From positions 1 through 24,400 of the IMG/VR virus record IMGVR_UViG_3300022187_000228: a DNA stretch of 24,400 nt; one strand, 5' to 3'. The notes under the pieces were generated by a model. It did no database searches. It was not told where the DNA came from and worked only from the letters and a program-made list of their open reading frames with translations. The stretch is from a virus. How positions within the stretch are numbered: position 1 is the stretch's first letter; each line of letters begins with the position of its first letter. The position numbers and the translations under genes are program-made. This document shows, in pieces, positions 16,272-22,570 of the stretch.

Positions 16272-16595
16272 ATGGCATTACAAGTGGGCGGCACAACCGT
16301 CATTGATAACAGCCGCGTTTTACAAAACGTCACTGGTCTTAAAACAATCAATAGTAACAGCATACTTGGATCGGGTGACATCACGATCAGCGCTGATGAC
16401 GTTAAGGCAGACGGTTATGCTTACGCTAATAATAATCAGTATGGTCTAAAAAGTAATTCGCCTGGATTTAATGTTGGGAAGTATATAACATCGGGTAACA
16501 GCGCAACCGCAGGGTCGTTCAACACTGGCTCCTTCACCACTGGGACTAACCAGTCAGGTTATGTTCACTGCGTTTTTGCCGTAAGAACTGGTTAA
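16272..16595 (+). CDS. Short fibre-like protein (107 aa)
   Basis: GGAG lies eight bases ahead of the ATG. It begins MALQVGGTTVIDNSRVLQNVTGLKTINSNSILGSGDITIS, a modular fibre element seen widely in marine phage tail fibres, and ends after a Gly/Ser/Thr-rich stretch (SGNSATAGSFNTGSFTTGTNQSGYVHCVFAVRTG). It is far shorter than a whole fibre, so it may be a separate tip or collar piece or a trimmed fibre remnant. Its TAA is followed at once by the ATG of a dioxygenase gene. Confidence 0.7.
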   Translation: MALQVGGTTVIDNSRVLQNVTGLKTINSNSILGSGDITISADDVKADGYAYANNNQYGLKSNSPGFNVGKYITSGNSATAGSFNTGSFTTGTNQSGYVHCVFAVRTG

Positions 16596-17225
16596 ATGGA
16601 ACTGTTAGAAGCGTGGGGTGTACCTGTCTTGGCAGGTAAGCTAGAAAACCTCGATGTTGAACAGGCATACGAATACGTTGCTGCTCAACACTTTGAATAT
16701 ACAGGTGAAGGGTCTGGGGGCTGCCAAACCGCAAACAATCATTTATTAGACGATGAGGAATTGCATGATGTACGTGAATTAATTTTGCTACATTCTAAAC
16801 TGTATTTAGATTGTTTGGGTCATGCATATGAGGACTTGTTCGTTTGCAATTCATGGGGCATGAAACTGAAGCCTTATGAAAATATAGTACCGCATCGCCA
16901 TACTAATTCTTACATTAGTGGTGTTCTATACTTAACAACAGGACAACCATTGCATTTGCACAGGCCGTGGGATACACACGAAATGTTTATGCTCACGCCA
17001 AATATACCTTTCGATGCAGAAAATGGTTTGACGCAAAGCACAAAGCAGTTTCATCCAGAGCCTTGTAGCTGCATTATAATGCCTTCTGGGCTTACACATC
17101 ATGTTGGTGCTGTGGCAAAATCAAAAGTAGATGATCGTTATTCGATAGCTTTTAATATTTTGCCATTGGGAGAATTCGGTCACAATGGAAAATTAGTTTC
17201 TTTTGAGGGGAAAGGTTATGACTGA
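16596..17225 (+). CDS. 2OG-Fe(II) dioxygenase, TIGR02466-like (209 aa)
   Basis: Probable oxygenase using iron, O2 and 2-oxoglutarate. The beta-barrel core shows PHRHTNSYISGVLYL (candidate Fe ligands His100 and His102, in the usual HxD/HxH place), PEPCSCIIMPSGLTHHVGAV with the distal His168 or His169, and RYSIAFNILP with Arg181 as a candidate 2OG-binding residue. This matches the TIGR02466-type family known from marine phages, whose substrates are unknown. It starts right after the TAA of the preceding fibre-like gene without a strong ribosome site, so it is probably translationally coupled. Its place beside the collagen fibre suggests a virion protein as substrate, but a DNA base or small molecule cannot be excluded. 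Confidence 0.82.
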   Translation: MELLEAWGVPVLAGKLENLDVEQAYEYVAAQHFEYTGEGSGGCQTANNHLLDDEELHDVRELILLHSKLYLDCLGHAYEDLFVCNSWGMKLKPYENIVPHRHTNSYISGVLYLTTGQPLHLHRPWDTHEMFMLTPNIPFDAENGLTQSTKQFHPEPCSCIIMPSGLTHHVGAVAKSKVDDRYSIAFNILPLGEFGHNGKLVSFEGKGYD

Positions 17226-17619
17226 CAGTACACAAACGGAATGGGTATGGTTGCTATACGAACATGACAACGACAATTTTATACGACAGTTGACAATTAC
17301 ATCGTATGAACCAGACCTTACTAGCTTTCCATCTGATGTGACATATGTTGAAATAACGCAAGAATTGCACGACAGTATGCATGACTACTTACGTTATAAG
17401 TACAACTCTGATGGAACTGTCACAGAAGTTGATCACAATAATTATATGTCTCAATATCAAAGATGGAACCGCCAGCAGTTATTGGAAGAAACGGATATTT
17501 ATGCGGTAGGTGATCGTCCTATGTCCGATGAAATGAGAGCTTATCGTCAAGCATTGCGGGATGTACCGCAGCAAGAAGGCTTCCCAGATAATGTAGTGTG
17601 GCCCACAAAACCAGAGTAA
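17218..17619 (+). CDS. Tail-fibre assembly-type protein (133 aa)
   Basis: ATG 17218 is preferred to a TTG at 17203 because GAGGGGAAAGG lies just upstream; it overlaps the dioxygenase stop by eight bases. The C-terminal 45 residues (WNRQQLLEETDIYAVGDRPMSDEMRAYRQALRDVP, then FPDNVVWPTKPE) match the pattern of phage tail-fibre assembly chaperones and related short tail proteins, where a conserved YRQALRD-x-P ... WPTKP motif closes the protein. The N-terminus is acidic and strand-like. It would help fold or trimerise a fibre; which fibre is not clear, though the collagen-like one is nearest. Confidence 0.75.
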   Translation: MTDSTQTEWVWLLYEHDNDNFIRQLTITSYEPDLTSFPSDVTYVEITQELHDSMHDYLRYKYNSDGTVTEVDHNNYMSQYQRWNRQQLLEETDIYAVGDRPMSDEMRAYRQALRDVPQQEGFPDNVVWPTKPE

Positions 17620-17625
17620 TTTGCA

Positions 17626-18444
17626 ATGAAAAAAGTAAAATACTCGTGCTGGCAACCAATGGTGAATGGTGTTCCAGTTACAGGATATCATTTTGATGCA
17701 GAGGATTGGCTTAATCTTTGGACCCAATATCCTGCTATTAAAACAAATAAATGGTATAACAGCTTGCCAAATCGAACAAGTGAAGTTTTTAATCGGGCGA
17801 AAGCAAAGATTGAAAAGATGAGGCGTGACAGATTGGGTTTACAAAATAGCTACCTAAACCCCACTGTAAACACAGCACGTATTTGTCCAAATATTCGTGA
17901 GTTTTTATCCAGATGTATGGTTGTTCGTGCGCCTATGGATATGCACTTTGCAAGGGCAGAAGGTAACTTAGGTCACCACTATGGTCATGATTACTATTAT
18001 GAAATGGAGATTACTGACCCACATTTATTTCATTCAGAATCGCATGAGCCTGTGCAATTTAGGTCGGATGCATGTAATACTTTCCAAGATCATATAAACA
18101 TAAAGATCCCTACTAGGATCGCACTGGATTTGCCAAAGGGAATGCAATGTATGTTTTTGCAGCCTTTTTATGACAATCCAAACGCACCGTTTCAGCAAAT
18201 TCCTGGTGTATTTACGGAGCCTTTAAACCATGCGGCAAACATAATTGTAAACTGGATGGTACATAAGGATGTAGAAGATTTTATTGTCAACAAGGGTGAT
18301 GCGTTAATGTATGTGTACTTCCCTGAGCGTGTGAAATTTGTGAAGCATGACTCACAAGAGGGTATGATAAAAACTAAATGGAATAAGCCCAAAGGCTTAG
18401 TTTCAACAGAAGTGCAAAAGAAATGCCCGATGGAGATTAAATAA
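17626..18444 (+). CDS. Unknown phage protein, possibly DUF6065-like (272 aa)
   Basis: Follows the preceding gene by six bases with a weak ribosome site. N-terminal residues about 1-75 hold NKWYNSLPNRTSEVF and a helical Lys/Arg stretch. A beta-rich core follows: TARICPNIREFLSRCMVVRAPMDMHF, HYGHDYYYEMEI, IKIPTRIALDLPKGMQCMFLQPFYD, then FTEPLNHAANIIVNWMVH and KGDALMYVYFPER. The order suggests a jelly-roll or cupin-like fold, reminiscent of the phage family I know as DUF6065; this is from memory and unverified. It sits among three oxygenase genes and the fibre cluster. No clear HxD...H iron site. Its role is unknown. Confidence 0.68.
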   Translation: MKKVKYSCWQPMVNGVPVTGYHFDAEDWLNLWTQYPAIKTNKWYNSLPNRTSEVFNRAKAKIEKMRRDRLGLQNSYLNPTVNTARICPNIREFLSRCMVVRAPMDMHFARAEGNLGHHYGHDYYYEMEITDPHLFHSESHEPVQFRSDACNTFQDHINIKIPTRIALDLPKGMQCMFLQPFYDNPNAPFQQIPGVFTEPLNHAANIIVNWMVHKDVEDFIVNKGDALMYVYFPERVKFVKHDSQEGMIKTKWNKPKGLVSTEVQKKCPMEIK

Positions 18445-18456
18445 TGGGAGAAACCA

Positions 18457-18990
18457 ATGATACGACAAAATTGGAGAATGTGGCCTAGCTCAATAAATGT
18501 TTCTACAATATTAGAACAGCCAGAAACAAAGAAAGTAAATCAAGCGTCTACGTTTGGTGGGGAAAATCTAGAATATCGTCGTAGTCGCGTAGCCTGGCTC
18601 ACAGGTAATCAGGAAGTGCAATCTCTTCTTGAGCCATATGTAGCAGAGGCTAGAACAATTATGGGCATTAATGTAGAATTCAATGCTGAGATGCAGTTTA
18701 CAGAATATCACGCCTCAGAAGGTGGCAAGTATGATTGGCATCATGATGTAGATTGGAACAACAATGACGGTACAGATCGCAAGCTATCATTGACGGTGCA
18801 GTTAAGTGATCCATCTGATTATGATGGTGGAGATTTTGAGTTTTCAGAAGTTGAGCAACTGCCAATAGCTGCCAAAAAGCAAGGGACTGTTATGGTATTT
18901 CCTAGCTATCTTGCACACAGGGTTACACCCGTAACTAGGGGCGTTCGTCGATCTCTCGTTGCTTGGTTCTCTGGTCCAACATGGCGATAA
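18457..18990 (+). CDS. 2OG-Fe(II) dioxygenase, PKHD/prolyl-hydroxylase type (177 aa)
   Basis: GGGAG lies seven bases upstream of ATG 18457. The P4Hc-type core is complete: KYDWHHDVDW with the HxD pair His95/Asp97, RKLSLTVQLSDPSDYDGGDFEF, GTVMVFPSYLAHRVTPV with the distal His154, and GVRRSLVAWFSGP with Arg165 as the likely 2OG-binding residue. This PiuC/PKHD-like form is frequent in marine phages without a proven substrate. Prolyl hydroxylation is doubtful for the collagen fibre here because only one Pro is in the Y position. The gene overlaps the downstream collagen-modifying enzyme by ten bases, so the two are made together. Confidence 0.88.
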   Translation: MIRQNWRMWPSSINVSTILEQPETKKVNQASTFGGENLEYRRSRVAWLTGNQEVQSLLEPYVAEARTIMGINVEFNAEMQFTEYHASEGGKYDWHHDVDWNNNDGTDRKLSLTVQLSDPSDYDGGDFEFSEVEQLPIAAKKQGTVMVFPSYLAHRVTPVTRGVRRSLVAWFSGPTWR

Positions 18991-20795
18991 TATATCAGAT
19001 AAGCCTACATGGTTCTGCATTCGATGTTCGAGACTTGTCGTGGCAGGAGGCTAAATCACAAAGTGGGTGCAAGCCAGATGCAGAATGGTTGGACCCTATA
19101 CACAAACGATCTTTGTTAAAGGGGGAGTTTGGCTGCGCGGTAAGTCATTTACGTGTATGGGAGCGAATAGTTCAATCGAACTTAAATGGGATTATCTTAG
19201 AAGAAGATGCTGTCTTTGATTCTATTGATGTTGGGCATGTAGATTCTTTATTGGCAAGATGTGATAGCGTATGGTTGGGTTATCGCTGGAATGACATGGG
19301 ATATTGGTACAACTGTCATGCTTATGCGCTATCCCCAAGAACAGCAAAGCACTTGATCGAAGGCTTTAAAGATAGCATTATACCTGTAGATGAGTGGGTT
19401 CCTTCTAAGCTGAAGGGTAAAAATAATTACTTCTATAAAGATGAAGTGGTCAAACAAATCCCACGAGACATTAGGCCGTCTACAATAGAGGAGACAGAAG
19501 TGTTAAGTGGTGGGGTAAATTTTAAGATTGTGACTGTTGCTACAGAGCCAGAAAAGATGTGGGCTTTAGAGCAGTCAGCAAAGAAGTACGGGGTAGAAGT
19601 ACATAACTTAGGTAAAGATCATCCTTGGAGAGACCCTATGGATGGGCTTGCTGGGATGCCAAAGATACAACTTGTGAATGAATACTTGGCTACTTTGCAG
19701 GACGATGATGTGGTCTTGTTTATGGACGGGTACGACACGTTCTTTGCAGATGATCCTAAAGTTGTTTTAGAAAGATACTTACAGTTTGGCGCTGATATTG
19801 TGTTTGGTGCTGAAAGCGAACACTGGCCTTTAGTTGATGATGAGTTCATGCGTAACAAGTGGCCTGATACTGGGACACCTTACAGATATTTAAACAGCGG
19901 TCTTTACATTGGCAGAGCTAAAGCTCTTCACGCATTTATTTCACAGAATGCGCCTAACGAATCAAACAAAGATGACCAGCTTTACTGTCAGTTGAGATAC
20001 CTCAAAACGCTGCCGCCTCAAATAGTGGATAAGGGTTATCGTTTTCCATACACAGTAAAGTTAGATACTGAAGCGTACATCTTTCAGAACCATGAACCAA
20101 ACATACGTGTCGTAGAGGGGCAGCTTTGGAACGATGTTACAGGTTGCTGCGGCTGCATATATCACGGCAATGGCGGTGCGGATGCAAAGGCTCTTTTTGT
20201 TTCTATGGCTAAAAGGTTTGGTCTAGTTGAAAGGGCACAGCCTGTAAGTCCGTACTATTTAACTTTGGACTATGATGAAGTTGGCCCAGATATTCTTGTT
20301 ACTGATTTCCTATCTCAACGGCAATGTGATTTCTTAATTCAGAAATCTGAAAGCTATGGCGGCTGGAGTCAAATGGATGGGGATAAGTTCCCCGCTCAAG
20401 AGATACGCATTCGCAAGATGGGTTTGTGGCACGAATATGAAAGGCTGTGGGCAGAAAAGCTGGCAAAGATATGTGAGCAGTACTGGACCCCAGAAGCTTA
20501 CGTTGGTTTACGCGATGCGTTTACTATGAGGTATTCTATGGACACACAGACAACTCTGGGTCTGCATACAGACGCTTCATTGTTTACTGGTAGCGTAAAG
20601 CTTAACGACAATTATTCTGGGGCCGAACTCATATTCCCACGTCAAAACTTCACAAACAAAGACGTTCCTGTAGGTAAGTGTATATTATTCCCAGGCATGG
20701 TAACTCATGGGCATTCAGTCAATGAGCTTTTGGAGGGCGTTAAGTACAGTCTCACTATGTGGACGAGCAGGTACAAAGGCGACCTAAATGAATAA
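18981..20795 (+). CDS. Collagen-type lysyl hydroxylase fused to two glycosyltransferases (604 aa)
   Basis: ATG 18981 overlaps the upstream gene by ten bases. Domain 1 (about 1-165), GT25: GCAVSHLRVW (51-60), IILEEDA (ending 77), CHAYALSPRTAKHLIE and PVDEW (135-139), as in LPS galactosyltransferases and animal COLGALT. Domain 2 (about 180-415), PLOD-type glycosyltransferase: VTVATEPEKMWALEQSAKKYG, DGYDTFFAD (the acidic DxxD, 249-252), RYLNSGLYIG (302-311), DDQL (331-334), IFQNHEPN and HGNGG (395-399), following human LH3 block by block. Domain 3 (about 432-598), lysyl hydroxylase: RYSMDTQTTLGLHTDASLF with His529/Asp531, LFPGMVTHGH with His576, and VKYSLTMW, where Lys588 replaces the Arg that binds 2OG in LH3. 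It would convert Lys to hydroxylysine and add two sugars. Family calls are strong; the collagen fibre as substrate is inferred. Confidence 0.93.
   Translation: MAIIYQISLHGSAFDVRDLSWQEAKSQSGCKPDAEWLDPIHKRSLLKGEFGCAVSHLRVWERIVQSNLNGIILEEDAVFDSIDVGHVDSLLARCDSVWLGYRWNDMGYWYNCHAYALSPRTAKHLIEGFKDSIIPVDEWVPSKLKGKNNYFYKDEVVKQIPRDIRPSTIEETEVLSGGVNFKIVTVATEPEKMWALEQSAKKYGVEVHNLGKDHPWRDPMDGLAGMPKIQLVNEYLATLQDDDVVLFMDGYDTFFADDPKVVLERYLQFGADIVFGAESEHWPLVDDEFMRNKWPDTGTPYRYLNSGLYIGRAKALHAFISQNAPNESNKDDQLYCQLRYLKTLPPQIVDKGYRFPYTVKLDTEAYIFQNHEPNIRVVEGQLWNDVTGCCGCIYHGNGGADAKALFVSMAKRFGLVERAQPVSPYYLTLDYDEVGPDILVTDFLSQRQCDFLIQKSESYGGWSQMDGDKFPAQEIRIRKMGLWHEYERLWAEKLAKICEQYWTPEAYVGLRDAFTMRYSMDTQTTLGLHTDASLFTGSVKLNDNYSGAELIFPRQNFTNKDVPVGKCILFPGMVTHGHSVNELLEGVKYSLTMWTSRYKGDLNE
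19168..19183. repeat. Near copy of the 18-bp repeat core inside the glycosyltransferase gene
   Basis: TAGTTCAATCGAACTT matches 15 of 16 bases of the intergenic repeat and keeps the AGTTC-N4-GAACT inversion. It lies in coding sequence, so function is uncertain. Confidence 0.55.
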
Positions 20796-21336
20796 GTTTT
20801 TTGTTGAGATTGGCGCTGCTAATTTTGATACTCTCCTGCCCTTAGCCCAGATGGGTTGGAGCGGAATTGTTGTAGAGCCTGTGCCTCGTCTTTATGAAGA
20901 ATGCAAAAGAATGTTTGCTAATTATGATGTCACAGTGGTTCAAGCTGCTGTGTCTGATTACAATGGGGAAATAGACTTTGCAGTAGCACGAGATGACGGC
21001 TCTTGGTTGTCTGGGTGTTCTCATGTCGTAAGTGATAATCACTTAGGTTACAAACTTAGCACAAGTCCAGACAGGGTCGGTGACTTTGACGAAAGAATAG
21101 TTGTTCCTTGCATTACGCTAGACACATTATTGCAGGGCGTAGATTCCGTAGACCTTATGAAAGTAGATGCCGAAGGCCATGAAAACAATATCTTTAATAG
21201 ATATTCGTTTCGCATAAAGCCTTCAGTTGTAAAGATTGAACACAAGCACATAGATGACAAGTTGCTAGTCAGAAATTTAGAATCCAATGGGTATTTGGTT
21301 TGGACGGAAAAAGATGATATATATGGGATAATCTAA
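20788..21336 (+). CDS. FkbM-type methyltransferase (182 aa)
   Basis: Overlaps the preceding collagen-modifying gene by eight bases; AAAGG lies nine bases upstream. The SAM-binding motif is FVEIGAANFDTLLPLAQMGWSGIVVEPVP, with the acidic end of strand 2 (EP); VVQAAVSDYNGEIDF is motif II-like. ITLDTLL and LMKVDAEGHE are the hallmark C-terminal motifs of FkbM methyltransferases, which often methylate sugar hydroxyls. In this operon a likely job is O-methylation of a glycan on the virion, or of another small substrate; that is inferred. Slightly short but complete at 182 aa. Confidence 0.85.
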   Translation: MNKFFVEIGAANFDTLLPLAQMGWSGIVVEPVPRLYEECKRMFANYDVTVVQAAVSDYNGEIDFAVARDDGSWLSGCSHVVSDNHLGYKLSTSPDRVGDFDERIVVPCITLDTLLQGVDSVDLMKVDAEGHENNIFNRYSFRIKPSVVKIEHKHIDDKLLVRNLESNGYLVWTEKDDIYGII

Positions 21337-21351
21337 CAAAGGACACTTTGT

Positions 21352-22503
21352 ATGCTTACCCAACGCCCCATAGCCAGCGCCCCGATAGGCGCGTCTGGTA
21401 ATTCTGCTTTCAATATTGATTTGGTCAGCGGCACCTTTACGCTCAGTATGCATGGTGCTGCAAAGCTAATTACAAATGTCAAAGAAACAGGCGTATTTAC
21501 CTTAGACGGTAGAGCTATAACATTCACAATAGCGCTGAATGTAAACGCCGACTCTGGTTCGTTTGCCTTAACTGGACAAGACGTGAACCTAAGACGCGGC
21601 AAGGTTATGACCGCTGATAGCGGCTCGTTTACTTATACGGGCTATGCTATTGGAAACCAAATAGCGTTGAGTGTTGACCTAGCGTCAGGCACATTCACAA
21701 TAACTGATCAGGATGCTGCAGTAACCGCACAGCTAAACATGGATGCGGATTCTGGTACGTTTACTTATACTGGTCAGACTATCAGAAGGCAGCGTACTGA
21801 GGTAACTCAATCAGGAACCTTCACACTTACAGGACAAGATGTAGGCACCCGTATAGCCTTAAATGAATCTCTTGAGGCTGGCTCCTTCTCCATAACAGGA
21901 CGAGATATAACTGGCGATATAACTGAAGTTGTTACGTCTGGTTCATTTACCTTAACTGGTAATGATGCTGATTTCGCAAAGGCAATGAATATAGATGCGG
22001 CTTCGGGATCGTTCTCTCTTGCGGGTCAGGATGCTTCATTTGCTATAGCAATGAATGTCGATTTGGACTCTGGTACGTTTGTTCTTACTGGGCAAGATAT
22101 TACCGAAGACATTACTGAAGTCATAGAGGCTGGATCATTTATCCTTACAGGGCAAGATGCTTCTGTTAATGCGCAGCTAAATATTTCTGCTGATTCAGGT
22201 TCGTTTACACTGACAGGCCAAGACGCGACATTTGTTGTTGCCATCACTATGAGCGCAGAGAGTGGAACATTTGTTCTAACTGGTCAGGATATACCGAAGT
22301 CCATCTCAGAACTCCTAGAGTCTGGAACATTTACATATACTGGTCAGGATATATCGTTCAAGCAAGGTGTGTTCTCTGGCAGCTTTGAACTTGTTGTTGG
22401 CTTATCAAGTGTCACTGTCTATGGTGAACTTATCCCAAGTCAGAATCCAAACTATACAGATATAACAAATTCAGATGATCCAAACTGGCAACTTGTTGCT
22501 TAA
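21352..22503 (+). CDS. Repeat-built fibre or adhesin protein, about 16 SG(T/S)F-x-LTGQD repeats (383 aa)
   Basis: AAGGA lies nine bases upstream of the ATG. After a short head (MLTQRPIASAPIGASG) the protein is a tandem array from about residue 25 to 345 of units beginning SG(T/S)F-x-(L/Y)TGQD. Units are 22 residues, with 20-residue units containing (I/E)TEV(V/I) in between, giving a possible 64-residue super-repeat (22-22-20). It reads as an all-beta stack or beta-solenoid. The end, SQNPNYTDITNSDDPNWQLVA, resembles endings I recall in marine phage tail proteins. Likely a virion surface protein; no enzymatic motif. The repeat units are polymorphic in Gln/Asp positions, so this could be a host-range module. 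Confidence 0.8.
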   Translation: MLTQRPIASAPIGASGNSAFNIDLVSGTFTLSMHGAAKLITNVKETGVFTLDGRAITFTIALNVNADSGSFALTGQDVNLRRGKVMTADSGSFTYTGYAIGNQIALSVDLASGTFTITDQDAAVTAQLNMDADSGTFTYTGQTIRRQRTEVTQSGTFTLTGQDVGTRIALNESLEAGSFSITGRDITGDITEVVTSGSFTLTGNDADFAKAMNIDAASGSFSLAGQDASFAIAMNVDLDSGTFVLTGQDITEDITEVIEAGSFILTGQDASVNAQLNISADSGSFTLTGQDATFVVAITMSAESGTFVLTGQDIPKSISELLESGTFTYTGQDISFKQGVFSGSFELVVGLSSVTVYGELIPSQNPNYTDITNSDDPNWQLVA

Positions 22504-22511
22504 AACTCAAA

Positions 22512-22532
22512 TTGCACGTATACTTTGTGCAA
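22512..22532. promoter_or_regulatory. Inverted repeat TTGCAC-N9-GTGCAA in the intergenic gap
   Basis: TTGCAC (22512-22517) and GTGCAA (22527-22532) are perfect inverted copies with nine bases between. The ten-base sequence AACTCAAATT flanks it at 22504 and 22531, partly overlapping. It lies just ahead of the 18-bp repeat and the next fibre gene; a weak terminator without T-run or an operator are options. Confidence 0.5.
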
Positions 22533-22538
22533 CTCAAA

Positions 22539-22556
22539 TTAGTTCAATAGAACTTT
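22539..22556. repeat. 18-bp repeat TTAGTTCAATAGAACTTT, copy 3
   Basis: Identical to copies at 1197 and 9026. Here it ends immediately before AGAGAAGG, the ribosome site of the 423-aa fibre gene. Its position directly ahead of a gene makes promoter or mRNA-processing roles plausible. Confidence 0.85.
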
Positions 22557-22570
22557 AGAGAAGGTTCGAT

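Noticed and set aside
18444-18488. An ATG at 18444 as an alternative start ahead of the 177-aa dioxygenase
   Set aside because: It opens only a 14-codon frame to a TAG; the ATG at 18457 has GGGAG and gives a full domain.
18457-18990. Prolyl hydroxylase acting on the collagen tract
   Set aside because: Only one proline in the tract is in the Y position, the usual target of collagen prolyl 4-hydroxylase, so the substrate is left open.
22539-22568. A tRNA-Gly remnant (TAGTTCAAT...AGAACTTT resembles a D-arm and GGTTCGAT a T-arm)
   Set aside because: The D-loop lacks the GG pair, there is no acceptor or anticodon stem, and the other copies have no T-arm-like sequence after them.
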